From Glycomyces buryatensis (GTDB lineage: Bacteria > Actinomycetota > Actinomycetes > Mycobacteriales > Micromonosporaceae): a stretch of DNA of 64,000 bases. The stretch lies in assembly GCF_004912275.1 (NCBI RefSeq), contig NZ_STGY01000066.1:1-64000 (forward strand). The letters run 5' to 3'. The number at the start of each line of letters is the position of its first letter. Positions within the stretch are counted from its first letter, which is position 1. Below are positions 16,268-27,097 of the stretch, one piece after another. The notes under the pieces are model-generated. The model made no database searches. It had not been told where the DNA came from and saw nothing but the letters and a program-made list of their open reading frames with translations. The position numbers and the translations under genes are program-made.

Positions 16268-18877
16268 TCAGCGACTACCCATCTGGCCGTTGAGGAGGTT
16301 CGCGACCCGGATCAGACCCAGGTGCGAGTAGGCCTGCGGGTGGTTGCCCAGCCCGCGTTCGGCGATCGGGTCCCACTGCTCGGGCAGCAGGCCGGTCGGT
16401 CCGGCGCAGGCGAGGATCTGCTCGAACAGTTCCTCGGCGTCGGCGCGGCGCCCCACCTGGAGGTAGGCCTCCGCGAGCCAGGCGGCGCAGATGATGAATC
16501 CGCCCTCGGTGCCCGGCAGGCCGTCGTCCCGGTGGTAGCGGTAAACGGTCGGCCCGCTGCGCAGTCCGGCCTCGATCTTGAGGACGGTCTTGAGGTAGCG
16601 CGGGTCGTCGGGCTTGAGCAGCCCCGACAGGCCCACCCACAGGGAGGCGGCGTCGAGGTCGTCGTGCCCGTAGGCGGCGGTGTAGGCGCCGACGTCGTCG
16701 TTCCAGCCCAGCTCCAGCACGTTCTTCGCGATCGCGTCGCGCAGTTCGGGCCAGGTGGGTGCGGCCTCCATGCCGAACTGCTCGGCGACCTTCAGGGCCC
16801 GGTCGACGGTCACCCAGCACATCACCTTGGAGTAGACGTGGTGCCGGGGGGCCTGGCGGGCCTCCCAGATGCCGTGGTCGGGTTCGTGCCAGCGCTTCTC
16901 GACCGCCTCGACCATCGATGACATGACCGACTGCTCGAAGTCGGACAGGTGGCCGCGCCGTTGGGCGACGTCCTCGATGAGCATGGCGACGGGACCGAAG
17001 ACGTCGAGTTGGACCTGGCTGGACGCGGCGTTGTTGATGCGCACCGGCCTGGCCCCGGCGTAGCCGGGCAGGGTCTCGATGATGGCCTCGGGGCTGGGCG
17101 CCTGGCCTTCGATGTCGTAGAGCGGGGCGAGCCGCTCCGGGTGGCCGGCGGTGCGCTCCAGAATGCCGGAGACGTACTCGAAGTACGCCTCGGCCTCGTG
17201 GAGCGAGCCGAGGTCGACCAGGGCGTTCGCGGTCATCGCGGCGTCGCGGATCCAGCAGAACCGGTAGTCCCAGTTGCGGACCCCGCCGAGTTCCTCCGGC
17301 AGCGAGGTCGTCCCGGCGGCGAGGATCGCGCCGGTCGGCTGGTACTGGAGGGCCCGCAGCGTCAGCGCCGAGCGCGAGACCATTTCGGGCTCGATCAACG
17401 GCAGTTTCAGCGAGTCCGACCAGTTGCGCCAGCCCGCCTCGGTGGTGCGGCGGCGGACCTTGACCGGTGGCTTCCAGTCGTCCAGGTTGTCGATTCCGGC
17501 GCGCATCTCCAACGTCAGCGAGCCGCCCATCTGGGCGAGGTCGACGGTGGCGGTCGCGAAGGAGAACTGGCCGTCGTATTCGATGTGCCATTCCACGCCC
17601 GGCGAGCGGAGGCTGATGGGCTCCCTGCCGCCGAGGACCTTCAGGCCGTCGTCGCCGACCGGCTGGAGCTGCACGGGCAGCTGGCCGAATTCGGGGCGCG
17701 GCGCGAAGGTGATCTTGACGGGGATCTCCCCGGTGATCTCGCGGACCAGGATGGTGGCGTTGACGTCGCCCCGGCGCCGCAGCGTCGAGTCGAGCCAGTC
17801 GGTGACGGCCAGGCCCGGCCAGCGGGTCTCGACGGTCATGGTCCCGGAGATGTAGCGCTGGCCCAGCGGGATGCCCGCGTTGACCGGTTGCACCGTGAAG
17901 TGGCCGGCGTGTTCGCCGCCGAGCAGGTCGGCGAAGATCGAGCCGGAGTCGGGCCTGGGGTGGCACATCCAGGTCAGGCGGCCCTCTGGCGTGAGCAGCG
18001 CGTGGTTGGCGCCGTCGGCCAGGAGGGTGTGGCGCTCGATGAGCTGGGCCGATTCGCCCTGGAGCCATGAGCGCCGCGCGTCGACCAGGAGGGCCAGGAG
18101 CTTCGCGACGTCTTCGGGGTCGGCGATGCGGTGGCTGGCCCTGGTGGGGCCGGAGCCGACGCGGACGCCGATGTCGGGGCCATGGAGGTGCGCAAACGCA
18201 TTCTCGTCGGTCACGTCGTCGCCCAGGAAGAGGACCGCGGACGCCCCCAGCTGGTGGCGGAGCTGGTCGAGGGCGTCACCCTTGTGGGTGGCCACCACCG
18301 ACAGGTCGATGACGGCCTTGCCCTCCGTCGTCTGCACGCCATCCCAAGTGGACGGACCCTCGCGGACGTCCTCGGTGGCGCGCTCGGCGCCTGCGGCCGA
18401 GCACTCCCTGGTGTGCAGGGCGGCTCCCGCCGGTTTGGGCTCCACCCGGGCGCCCGGGTGGCGTTCGCCGATGGCCGTCAGCTCCGCGACGAGTTTGTCG
18501 CGCAGCCGCTGGTCCTCGCTGGAGAGCGCCCGGGTGAAGCCGATGTCGAACTCCGAGCCGTGCGAGCCCACCAGGTGGATCTCGGACGGCAGGCGCGAGA
18601 GCGTCGCCAGGTCGCGCAGGGCGCGACCGGAGATGACCGCGACCTTCGTCTGCGGCAGGTTCGCGAGTGTCCGCAGGGCCGAGACCGACTCAGGTATCGG
18701 CTTGGCCTGCGAGGGATCGGTCACTATCGGGGCGAGCGTGCCGTCGTAGTCGCACGCGATCAGCAATTGCGGAACGCGTGCGAGCAAAGTAAGGGCCGAG
18801 CGGAGCTCCTCGGAGGAACTCATGTCCTCGGGGGCGGACCCCTCTGAGGCGGATCCCTCTGGGCTTGGTGCGGTCAT
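16268..18877 (-). CDS. Bifunctional trehalose-6-phosphatase / GH15 trehalase-like protein
   Basis: This 869-aa fusion has an N-terminal HAD phosphatase of the OtsB family (residues about 25-265), with nucleophile motif CDYDGTLAP (D43, D45), SGR motif, HKG and GDDVTDE. The C-terminal GH15 domain (about 275-860) has the NWDYRFCWIRDA active-site segment and the acidic GLPGTEGGFIICAAW region. OtsB dephosphorylates trehalose-6-phosphate; GH15 trehalases hydrolyse trehalose. This architecture is known in actinomycetes. ATG 18877 is chosen for GGAG 8-9 nt upstream. It follows otsA by 63 nt on the same strand, so it is presumably one operon. Whether both halves are active together is unclear. Confidence 0.92.
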   Translation of the reverse strand: MTAPSPEGSASEGSAPEDMSSSEELRSALTLLARVPQLLIACDYDGTLAPIVTDPSQAKPIPESVSALRTLANLPQTKVAVISGRALRDLATLSRLPSEIHLVGSHGSEFDIGFTRALSSEDQRLRDKLVAELTAIGERHPGARVEPKPAGAALHTRECSAAGAERATEDVREGPSTWDGVQTTEGKAVIDLSVVATHKGDALDQLRHQLGASAVLFLGDDVTDENAFAHLHGPDIGVRVGSGPTRASHRIADPEDVAKLLALLVDARRSWLQGESAQLIERHTLLADGANHALLTPEGRLTWMCHPRPDSGSIFADLLGGEHAGHFTVQPVNAGIPLGQRYISGTMTVETRWPGLAVTDWLDSTLRRRGDVNATILVREITGEIPVKITFAPRPEFGQLPVQLQPVGDDGLKVLGGREPISLRSPGVEWHIEYDGQFSFATATVDLAQMGGSLTLEMRAGIDNLDDWKPPVKVRRRTTEAGWRNWSDSLKLPLIEPEMVSRSALTLRALQYQPTGAILAAGTTSLPEELGGVRNWDYRFCWIRDAAMTANALVDLGSLHEAEAYFEYVSGILERTAGHPERLAPLYDIEGQAPSPEAIIETLPGYAGARPVRINNAASSQVQLDVFGPVAMLIEDVAQRRGHLSDFEQSVMSSMVEAVEKRWHEPDHGIWEARQAPRHHVYSKVMCWVTVDRALKVAEQFGMEAAPTWPELRDAIAKNVLELGWNDDVGAYTAAYGHDDLDAASLWVGLSGLLKPDDPRYLKTVLKIEAGLRSGPTVYRYHRDDGLPGTEGGFIICAAWLAEAYLQVGRRADAEELFEQILACAGPTGLLPEQWDPIAERGLGNHPQAYSHLGLIRVANLLNGQMGSR

Positions 18878-18940
18878 ATGGCGTAACTCCAACACCGGTC
18901 AGTTGTGGAAAAGTGAGCCTACCGGCCTTCCGCCCCCGTA

Positions 18941-20371
18941 TCAGTCGGCGGCGGGTGGGCTGCCCGGATTGTACGCCGCGCTGCGTTCCGGAACGCCTAG
19001 CGCCGTGAGGAAACTGCGCGCCCAACGACTCACGTCGTGCTTGCGCAGATAACGCCTCATCGCACGCATCCTCTTCATCTTATCGTCAAGCGGCGCGTTC
19101 GCGGCTGTCACAAATCCGTCTTTCAAACCGGTCAAATCATGCGGATTCACCAAGAACGCCTGCCGCAGATCGCCTGCGGCACCGGCGAACTCGCTCAAGA
19201 CCAGCGCGCCGCGGTTATCGACCTGGCTCGCCACGTACTCCTTCGCGACCAGGTTCATGCCGTCGCGAAGCGGAGTGACCGCCATGACGTCGGCGGCCTG
19301 GTACAGCGCCGCCAGTTCGTACCGGTCGAAGGACTGGTGTAGATAGTGGACCGCCGGGAGTCCCACTTGACCATACTCGCCGTTGATGCGCCCCACCTCC
19401 CGCTCGACCTTGTCCCGCAGCCTGCGGTACTGCTCGACCCGTTCTCGACTGGGGGTGGCGACCTGGACCATGACGGTCCTGGGCACCTCGAATCGCCCGT
19501 CCTCGAGCAGTTCCCGGAACGCTTTGAGGCGCTGTTCGATGCCCTTGGTGTAGTCGAGGCGGTCGACGCCGAGGATGACCGTCTCCGGTTCACCCAGCTC
19601 GGTGCGGATCTCCTTGGCGCGCTGGCGGACCCGCTCGGTGCCGGCGACATCCTCGTTGGTGGCGGTGTCGATCGAAATGGGGAAGGCGTCGGCGCGCACC
19701 AAACGGTCGTCGACGGTGACATAGTGGCCCCGGGGCCGGTAGCCCAAGAGGTGCCGGGTCAGGGCCAGGAAGTTCTGCGCGGCCAGCGGCCGCTGGAATC
19801 CGACCAGGTCCGCCCCGAGGAGCCCCTTGAGGATCTCCATCCGGTGGGGCAGCTGCATGAACAGCTCCACCGGCGGGAACGGGATGTGCAGGAAGAACCC
19901 GATGCGCAGGTCCGGGCGCCGCTCGCGCAGCATCGCGGGCACCAGCTGGAGCTGGTAGTCCTGGATCCACACCACCGCGCCGGGCGCGGCCTCCGCGGCG
20001 CACACTTCGGCGAAGCGGGCGTTGACGTCGTGGTAGGACTTCCACCAGGAGCGCTTGAAAACCCGCGGTTCGACCGCGTCGTGGTATAGCGGCCACAGCG
20101 AGGCGTTCGAGAAGCCCTCGTAGTAGCGAGCGACTTCATCGGCGCTCAGTTCGACCGGCAGCAGTTTGATGCCGTCGGCCTCGAAGGGCTCGGGAGCGGC
20201 GCCGGGCCGGCCGGCCCATCCGATCCACGTGCCCTGATTGGCCTGCAGTACTGGTTCGAGGGCGGTGACGAGGCCGCCAGGGGATCGGCGCCAGGTTCGA
20301 TTTCCCTCGTCGTCGACCACAGAGTCGACGGGGAGGCGGTTGGCTACGACAATGAAGGATGCGTTGCTCAA
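18941..20371 (-). CDS. otsA: Trehalose-6-phosphate synthase
   Basis: This 476-aa GT20 enzyme transfers glucose from a nucleotide sugar to glucose-6-phosphate. Visible are the N-terminal VVANRLPV with [47 protein letters not shown] and [16 protein letters not shown]. Length is normal. Translation begins at TTG 20371 with AAGGAGGG 8 nt upstream. It is followed by the OtsB-GH15 fusion, giving a two-gene trehalose operon, and is divergent from ettA. A role in osmotic or desiccation protection is the established expectation. Confidence 0.96.
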   Translation of the reverse strand: MSNASFIVVANRLPVDSVVDDEGNRTWRRSPGGLVTALEPVLQANQGTWIGWAGRPGAAPEPFEADGIKLLPVELSADEVARYYEGFSNASLWPLYHDAVEPRVFKRSWWKSYHDVNARFAEVCAAEAAPGAVVWIQDYQLQLVPAMLRERRPDLRIGFFLHIPFPPVELFMQLPHRMEILKGLLGADLVGFQRPLAAQNFLALTRHLLGYRPRGHYVTVDDRLVRADAFPISIDTATNEDVAGTERVRQRAKEIRTELGEPETVILGVDRLDYTKGIEQRLKAFRELLEDGRFEVPRTVMVQVATPSRERVEQYRRLRDKVEREVGRINGEYGQVGLPAVHYLHQSFDRYELAALYQAADVMAVTPLRDGMNLVAKEYVASQVDNRGALVLSEFAGAAGDLRQAFLVNPHDLTGLKDGFVTAANAPLDDKMKRMRAMRRYLRKHDVSRWARSFLTALGVPERSAAYNPGSPPAAD

Positions 20372-20524
20372 TTCGTATTCCCTCCTTTACGCAAGCCTAA
20401 CCTCGCAACATTGCCGACCGGTTGCGGTGACGTAGCCGGACCCGGGGTCGGCCCGCATTGGCGGGTTCGGCGCGGGCTTGACATCATTGACACCGGTCAG
20501 TTCCGAATCGTGCGAAGGATCAGC

Positions 20525-22204
<1,680 letters not shown>

Positions 22205-22206
22205 CC

Positions 22207-22608
22207 ATGGGCCGCTTCAACACCGACGTGGCACTGCGCTGGTCCGACATGGACGCGTTCGGCCACGTGAACAACAACAAGTTCATGGTGCTGCTCGAAG
22301 AGGCCCGCGTCGCGATGATGTTCACCCAGGCGACGGACGCCGGGATCCCCGGGTTCAGGGAGGGCATCGTGGTCGCGCGCCACGAGGTCGACTTCCTGCT
22401 GCCCGTCGTGGTCCCGGCCGACGCCCGGGTCGAACTCTGGGTCGACCGGATCGGGAACTCGTCCTTCACGTTCGCCTACGAGCTGTTCGCCGACGACAAG
22501 CTCGCCCTGCGGGCCAAGACCGTCATGGTCCCCTACGACGTCGCCGAGCAGCGGCCGAGACGCGTCACCGAGCAGGAACGGGCGTTCCTGGAGCAATGGA
22601 CCGAGTGA
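22207..22608 (+). CDS. Acyl-CoA thioesterase, 4HBT hotdog fold
   Basis: This 133-aa hotdog protein has the 4HBT motif RWSDMDAFGHVNNNKFMVLLEEAR, in which the Asp of DAFGHVNN is the usual catalytic residue. It likely hydrolyses acyl-CoA thioesters of unknown chain type. ATG 22207 lies 2 nt past the ettA stop, and its 3' end overlaps the next gene by 13 nt, so the three form one translationally coupled operon. A thioesterase-like gene next to ettA also occurs in mycobacteria. Confidence 0.88.
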   Translation: MGRFNTDVALRWSDMDAFGHVNNNKFMVLLEEARVAMMFTQATDAGIPGFREGIVVARHEVDFLLPVVVPADARVELWVDRIGNSSFTFAYELFADDKLALRAKTVMVPYDVAEQRPRRVTEQERAFLEQWTE

Positions 22609-23156
22609 ACCTCGCCGGCGACGACGCCTCCTTCGCCTCCCGCGTCGCCCGGCTCGACCCCGACGCCCCCGTCCTGGTCAAGGACTCCCGGCTGTGGGCG
22701 ACCCTGCCCATCGGCGTGCTCGCCGTCCGCGACCTCGACTCGGCGCTCGACGAGGGCGTCTACCGTGCCGCGGGCCTGGCACAGGGGACCGGCGAACCCG
22801 GCCCGGAGGCCGGCTGGCGCGGCAAACTGCCGCTGGGGGAGTGGGAGACCATCGAGACCATTCCGGCCGCCGAGATCGCCCGCCTGGACCGCCAGGCCGG
22901 CGAGGCGCTGGCCGAGCGGCGCGGCCAGGGCACCGGCGACCGGCGCCTGCGGGACGCCCTGCTCGACCACGTCGTGCTCCGCGTCGAGCACGACGGGAAG
23001 ACCCATCACGTCGAGTTCCGGCTCATCGCCGCGCTCATGCGAATGGGCTTCCTCGGCGACGATCCCGTTCGGGTGGTTCGGGCCGGGCGACGCCTCGGAC
23101 TCGCGGCGACGTTCGGGACCGTCTGGGAACGCGAGCGGGGCCTGCCGCTGCTGTGA
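22596..23156 (+). CDS. Conserved hypothetical protein
   Basis: This 186-aa soluble protein has no recognised domain. It opens MDRVNLAGDDASFASRVARL and contains an LPIGVLAVRDLDSALDEGVYRAAG segment, an Arg/Glu-rich helical middle (residues 90-125) and a C-terminal EHDGKTHHVEFRLIAALMRMGF stretch. The start overlaps the thioesterase by 13 nt, arguing for coupled translation. The codon usage matches its neighbours. The family is not recognised; a role related to the thioesterase or translation genes is only suggested by position. Confidence 0.75.
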   Translation: MDRVNLAGDDASFASRVARLDPDAPVLVKDSRLWATLPIGVLAVRDLDSALDEGVYRAAGLAQGTGEPGPEAGWRGKLPLGEWETIETIPAAEIARLDRQAGEALAERRGQGTGDRRLRDALLDHVVLRVEHDGKTHHVEFRLIAALMRMGFLGDDPVRVVRAGRRLGLAATFGTVWERERGLPLL

Positions 23157-23488
23157 CGGGCCGGCCGTCCCAGAAACTGGACACCCGTTCACTCTGACGG
23201 AAATACGACTTCCGAGTGAATCTGTGACACCTTCCCGACCTCTACATATGAGACGGGTGACAGTCGCTCGTTCGGTACTGCGAACAGGCGCACGAGGGTT
23301 CATACTTTTGGTCAGGATTGGTTGACGGTTGTGCCATGTCGGTCCGAAGCCCTAGTCTGCTCACCACAACGCGACGTAACTTGGCACTGCCCGCGAAACA
23401 CAATCAATTGCCCAGTCAAGCAGGTATGCCAACGTAAAGCCCAGTACTGCCAGTGATTCGCATTTTGGGTGGGAAGGCGGACAACACC
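23157..23488 (+). promoter_or_regulatory. 332-nt intergenic region with promoter of the YbjN-like gene
   Basis: No ORF is supported here. A promoter candidate has TTGTGC (23329-23334), an 18-nt spacer and TAGTCT (23353-23358), which would give a leader of about 120 nt. A small hairpin GTTCG/CGAAC lies near 23273-23288. Confidence 0.4.
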
Positions 23489-24241
23489 ATGACATGGTGG
23501 CGCAGCAGCAGAAAGCGCGATGCAGAGGAAGCGGCGATCGAACCGGTCGCCGAGGTCGACAGCGAGATCGGCGGCACGGCCGAGCGCGCCCACGCGCGCG
23601 GCAGCCAGCCGAGCGCGGTACCGAGTCCTCGCACCGACGGCCTCGAGGCCGCCGGTGTCGAGACCGAGACCGACGAGTTCGAGCACACCGCCGAGCAACT
23701 GGTCTACGGACCCGACGAGGAGCAGATCTCCGAGGTCGAACGGTGGCACCTGATCAAGCAGGACCTCGAAGAGATCGACCCTGACTTCATCACCGACCTC
23801 GAACAGATCGCCGCCGAGGCGCGCGACGAGTCCGCCCCGCTGGACTCCGACCGGATCGTCTCGGCGCTGAAGAACCTCGACATCCGCTACCTGATCGATG
23901 AGAACGGCGGCATCGTCGCCCTCTGGGAACGCCACATCGTGCAGGTGCGCGCCGAAGGACCCGACTCCGACATCCTGGTACTGCGCGCCCGCGCCTACCA
24001 GACGGTGCCCCGAGAGTGGGCCGAGCGCGGCTACGCGGCCATGAACGAGTGGAACCGCACCCGCCGCTTCCTCAAGGCCTACCTGGGCGAGCCGACAGAA
24101 TCCGGCGCCATGCCGGTCTTCGGCGAGATCCAGGTCCCCGTCCGCCCGGGCATCACCACGGCCCTCCTCGAAGAACTCATCGACTGCGGCACCGCTATCT
24201 CGGGCACCTTCGTCGAATGGCTCGAAGGCGAACTGCTGTAG
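23489..24241 (+). CDS. YbjN-domain protein (sensory transduction regulator-like)
   Basis: This 250-aa cytoplasmic protein has an acidic, low-complexity N-terminus (residues 1-85). A YbjN/T3SS-chaperone-like domain (about 110-250) follows, recognisable from LDSDRIVSALKNLDIRYLIDENGGIVALWERHIVQV and the NEWNRTRRFLKAYLGE segment. YbjN proteins are linked to stress and surface phenotypes without a defined biochemical activity. ATG 23489 is chosen for GGGAAGGCGG upstream. It is followed by a very strong inverted repeat. The acidic leader is variable in such proteins and may be a disordered tail. Confidence 0.85.
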   Translation: MTWWRSSRKRDAEEAAIEPVAEVDSEIGGTAERAHARGSQPSAVPSPRTDGLEAAGVETETDEFEHTAEQLVYGPDEEQISEVERWHLIKQDLEEIDPDFITDLEQIAAEARDESAPLDSDRIVSALKNLDIRYLIDENGGIVALWERHIVQVRAEGPDSDILVLRARAYQTVPREWAERGYAAMNEWNRTRRFLKAYLGEPTESGAMPVFGEIQVPVRPGITTALLEELIDCGTAISGTFVEWLEGELL

Positions 24242-24247
24242 ACCGCA

Positions 24248-24290
24248 ACGAATTCGGGCCCGGAAGCACTGCTTCCGGGCCCGAATTCGT
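24248..24290. terminator. 21-bp perfect inverted repeat, terminator-like
   Basis: Arms at 24248-24268 and 24270-24290 are perfectly complementary over 21 bp around a single base. They include EcoRI-like GAATTC and GGGCCC blocks. It lies 7 nt after the YbjN stop. No T-run follows, but stem strength fits an actinobacterial terminator. Confidence 0.8.
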
Positions 24291-24305
24291 CGCGGTGAGA
24301 AAGGA

Positions 24306-24330
24306 GGGCGGGCCGCTTAGCGGCCCGCCC
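24306..24330. terminator. Second terminator hairpin, glbO side
   Basis: Perfect 11-bp stem GGGCGGGCCGC/GCGGCCCGCCC with loop TTA, 16 nt beyond the glbO stop on the minus strand. Together with the preceding repeat it isolates two convergent genes. Confidence 0.8.
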
Positions 24331-24346
24331 TTCCACCGATGCTTGT

Positions 24347-24775
24347 CTAAGAGTTCCGCATGAAATCTGCCGCGCGCTCCATGTACTCCCACATGACCTG
24401 GTCGTACTCGGGCGCGAGCTCCACGGTGTCCATCGCCGACCGCATGCAGCGCAGCCAGGCGTCGCGTTCGCGCTCGCCGATCGTGAAGGGGGCGTGGCGC
24501 ATTCGCAGCCGCGGATGGCCCCGCTCCTCCGAGTAGGTGTGCGGGCCGCCCCAGTACTGCTCCAGGAACATCTGGAGGCGCCGGGCCGCGGGGGCCAGGT
24601 CCTCTTCCGGGTAGAGCGGGCGCATGATCTCGTCGCCCGCGACCTCTTCGTAGAAGGCGTCAGTGAGACGCTTGAACGTCGCCTCGCCGCCCACGGCCTC
24701 GTAGAAGGACTGCGTGGGCGCGGGCTGTCCGGTGGGCGTCAGCGGCACGACGCTGCGAGGGCTGTCAGTCGGCAT
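24347..24775 (-). CDS. glbO: Group II truncated haemoglobin
   Basis: This 142-aa protein has a disordered 20-residue N-terminus, then the TrHbO fold: FYEAVGGEATFKRLTDAFYEEVAGDEIMRPLYPEEDLAPAARRL, and LEQYWGGPHTYSEERGHPRLRMRHAPF, in which the His of RMRHAPF is the proximal haem ligand and WGGP is typical of group II. GlbO in mycobacteria binds O2 with high affinity and is proposed to act in respiration or oxidative defence. Start ATG 24775. The neighbouring HNH, DUF5130, pepN and rpiB genes parallel the M. tuberculosis glbO locus. Confidence 0.94.
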   Translation of the reverse strand: MPTDSPRSVVPLTPTGQPAPTQSFYEAVGGEATFKRLTDAFYEEVAGDEIMRPLYPEEDLAPAARRLQMFLEQYWGGPHTYSEERGHPRLRMRHAPFTIGERERDAWLRCMRSAMDTVELAPEYDQVMWEYMERAADFMRNS

Positions 24776-24853
24776 CTCTCCATCGTGCCAACCGCAGGAC
24801 CGCCTGGGAAGCCGATCCGGTACGCGTCACACCGATTGCGCCGCAGATCACCG

Positions 24854-25849
24854 TTACTGCGCGGGGCCGCCCGTGCCGCGCGGGATGTAGACCCGACTCG
24901 ACGTGTTGACGATCTCCGCCTCGCGCAGCGACTCGCTGATGCGCAGCCGCAGCTCACGGCCGACCGCCCACTGCTGATCCGAGGAGGTCCGGACCCCGAG
25001 CCGCACCTTGATCTCGTCGATCGTCACCTCGACCACGCCGAGGTACTCCGGCGCCTCCAGAATGTGGCCGCGCCACTCGTCCTCCCCGACGAACGCCTCC
25101 GCGATCCCGGTGATGATCTCGCCGACCCGGTCCACATCCGCGCTCGGCGGCAGCGGCGTGTCCACCACGACGTACGCCCAGCTCTGACTGGAGTTGCCGA
25201 CCCGAAGAATCTGGCCGTTGCGCACGTACCAGAGCGTCCCGTCGAGCGACCGCAGCGTTGTCACCCGCAAACCCATGTCCACCACTTCGCCCGTGGCGTC
25301 GCCCACGTCCACGAAGTCGCCGACCCCGTACTGGTCCTCCACCAGGATGAAGATCCCCGCCAGATAATCCTGCACCAGATTCTGCGCGCCGAAGCCGATC
25401 GCGATGCCCGCGATGCCGGCGCTGGCCAGGATCGGTGCCAGGTTCACGTTGAAGACGCTGAGCACCAGCATGAACGCGACGGACATGATGATGATGCTGG
25501 TCACATGCTGGAGCACCCCGGTGAGGGTGTCGGCGCGCTGCGAGGAGCGGTCGCCGACGATCCCCTCTCGGCGGGAGGCCGAGGAGGCCAACCTGTCGGC
25601 CAGGTCGGAGATCGAGGCGGGGCCCTTGGTGGTCGTGACCTGCTTGATGATCCGGTGGATCGATCGGTTCACGAGCCAGCGCAGCACGAGCGCGGCGGCG
25701 ATGATCATCAGCACGTGGAAGATCGTGTCCAGGACCGCCCCGCCGTCGACGGCGAAGCTCTCGCTGTCGGTGATCTTCAAAAGCAGCGAGCAGGAGTTGA
25801 ATCCCGCCTCGCAGGGCGAGGCGTCTCCGGTTGCGGCAAGCAGTTCCAC
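24854..25849 (-). CDS. Small-conductance mechanosensitive channel (MscS family)
   Basis: This 331-aa membrane protein has an extracellular N-terminus, spans near 38-58 and 112-133, and the pore helix ILASAGIAGIAIGFGAQNLVQDYLAGIFI. The MscS beta-domain follows (QYGVGDFVDVGDATGEVVDMGLRVTTLRSLDGTLWYVRNGQI), then the C-terminal vestibule domain. Such channels release osmolytes when membrane tension rises. The start ATG 25849 is the first in frame. It is divergent from the HNH gene. In a trehalose-producing organism a role in osmotic downshift is plausible. Confidence 0.93.
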   Translation of the reverse strand: MELLAATGDASPCEAGFNSCSLLLKITDSESFAVDGGAVLDTIFHVLMIIAAALVLRWLVNRSIHRIIKQVTTTKGPASISDLADRLASSASRREGIVGDRSSQRADTLTGVLQHVTSIIIMSVAFMLVLSVFNVNLAPILASAGIAGIAIGFGAQNLVQDYLAGIFILVEDQYGVGDFVDVGDATGEVVDMGLRVTTLRSLDGTLWYVRNGQILRVGNSSQSWAYVVVDTPLPPSADVDRVGEIITGIAEAFVGEDEWRGHILEAPEYLGVVEVTIDEIKVRLGVRTSSDQQWAVGRELRLRISESLREAEIVNTSSRVYIPRGTGGPAQ

Positions 25850-26046
25850 GTTGGTCCTTTAGCGGTCAGCGGCGAAGGCGCCGGTCGGCAGCGGTAGGGC
25901 GCCAGAATCGGTGCACCGGGCCGGTCGTCGGCACCTGTTCGACCAGACGATATTCACCCGTCATCAAACATCCCATCGAACCGGGGTGCAATTTTCTGAG
26001 ATTTAGGTCAAACTTGACGAGACCGATGGCTTGGAGGTATGTCACC

Positions 26047-26655
26047 GTGATAGGTCCTCGACATAGGAGCACGCTAGATAGCGATGGCTCTTCCCCAGGG
26101 GCGCATGGGAACCTGTTCTCAACCGCCGCAGCGCTCGGCTCCGCGCTGGTGCTGAACCAGAGTTATGAACCGCTGTGCGTGGTGCCAGTGAAGCGGGCGG
26201 CAGTCCTGCTACTGACTCGCAAGGCCGAGACCGTCACCCCAGGTGACGGTTTTCTCCGCAGTGAGACCATGAACATCCCTATCCCCGCTGTCGTCCGTCT
26301 CAACCGCTACGTCAAGATCCCTCGCCAGGTCGGAAGCAGCCCCTCGCGGCGCGGCGTCTTCGTCCGCGACGACTGGCACTGCGTGTACTGCGGCTCCACG
26401 GCCGAGACCATCGACCACGTCGTCCCTCGTTCGAAGGGTGGCACGCACACCTGGGACAACGTCGTCGCCGCCTGTGCTCCGTGCAACCACCGCAAGAGCG
26501 ACAAGACCCTGGCCGAGATGGGCTGGCGGCTGCCGCGCGTCCCGCGGGCCCCCTCGGGTTGGCAGCTGCGCGGATTCCGCGGTCAGCGGCGCCCCGACCC
26601 GGCGTGGGAGGCCTGGCTGCCCCGCGGCCACCGCGAACGCTCCAGGGTCCACTGA
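26047..26655 (+). CDS. HNH endonuclease (Rv2469c-like)
   Basis: This 202-aa protein has a conserved N-terminal domain (ALVLNQSYEPLCVVPVKRAAVLLLTRKAE) followed by an HNH module: CVYCGSTAETIDHVVPRSKGGTHTWDNVVAACAPCNHRK, with two CxxC zinc pairs, DH (catalytic His) and N/H residues intact. This family is a conserved single-copy actinobacterial gene; the biological substrate is unknown. GTG 26047 is chosen for GGAGG 9 nt upstream (26033-26037); an ATG at 26026 is alternative. Its position between MscS/glbO and DUF5130/pepN is syntenic with mycobacteria, so it is not mobile-element derived. Confidence 0.88.
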   Translation: MIGPRHRSTLDSDGSSPGAHGNLFSTAAALGSALVLNQSYEPLCVVPVKRAAVLLLTRKAETVTPGDGFLRSETMNIPIPAVVRLNRYVKIPRQVGSSPSRRGVFVRDDWHCVYCGSTAETIDHVVPRSKGGTHTWDNVVAACAPCNHRKSDKTLAEMGWRLPRVPRAPSGWQLRGFRGQRRPDPAWEAWLPRGHRERSRVH

Positions 26656-26683
26656 CCGGCACCGCTTCACCTATCGGACGCAT

Positions 26684-26722
26684 GAGCCCGCCGACCGCCT
26701 GTTCAAGGCGATCGGCGGGCTC
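26684..26722 (+). terminator. Terminator of the HNH gene
   Basis: Stem GAGCCCGCCGA/TCGGCGGGCTC (11 bp) continues into an inner CGCCT/AGGCG stem with a five-base loop and is followed by GTTCCG. It lies 28 nt after the stop codon. Confidence 0.85.
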
Positions 26723-26833
26723 GTTCCGTCTGCGACCAACCGCACCTCATTGCCGCCTGCGAGGATGCCTGGGACGCATTTGGATTAGTCTGAGGGCCGA
26801 GGTCACCCTCAGTACCTGAATTAGGGGAGCAAC

Positions 26834-27097
26834 ATGACATTCCAGGAGCTGCTGATTATGTTCGGCGCCCCGATCCTGGTTGTGGTCGCGGTATTCGCCG
26901 TGATCTTCCTGCGGCATCCGCGCCCGCAGTCCCGTTACCGCCCCGGCGAGCCCTACAGCTTCAAGCCGGTCTGGTTCATCGCCCGGGACGGCGCCGTCGG
27001 CGCCCCCGCGAGCCACGCGTCCGGGGAATTGGAATCAGCCGAGAGCGGCGAGGCGTTCGCCGGTGGACCGAAGGGAGGCGCTCATGGCAAGTGGTAG
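26834..27097 (+). CDS. Small single-span membrane protein
   Basis: This 87-aa protein has one membrane span at residues 6-26 (LLIMFGAPILVVVAVFAVIFL), then a basic Pro-rich stretch (RHPRPQSRYRPGEPYSFKPVWF) and a hydrophilic Gly/Ala tail. ATG 26834 has AGGGGAG 6-7 nt upstream. It overlaps the DUF5130 gene by 14 nt, so the two are translationally coupled. The family function is unknown. The WFIARDG phrase resembles a conserved motif in short actinobacterial membrane proteins at this locus. Confidence 0.75.
   Translation: MTFQELLIMFGAPILVVVAVFAVIFLRHPRPQSRYRPGEPYSFKPVWFIARDGAVGAPASHASGELESAESGEAFAGGPKGGAHGKW

Noticed and set aside
18878-18895. Upstream start (GTG 18895) for the OtsB-GH15 gene
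   Set aside because: ATG 18877 has a GGAG at proper distance, and the additional six residues are unsupported.
26014-26043. Promoter with TTGACG ahead of the HNH gene
   Set aside because: The -35 is good, but no acceptable -10 lies at 16-19 nt spacing.
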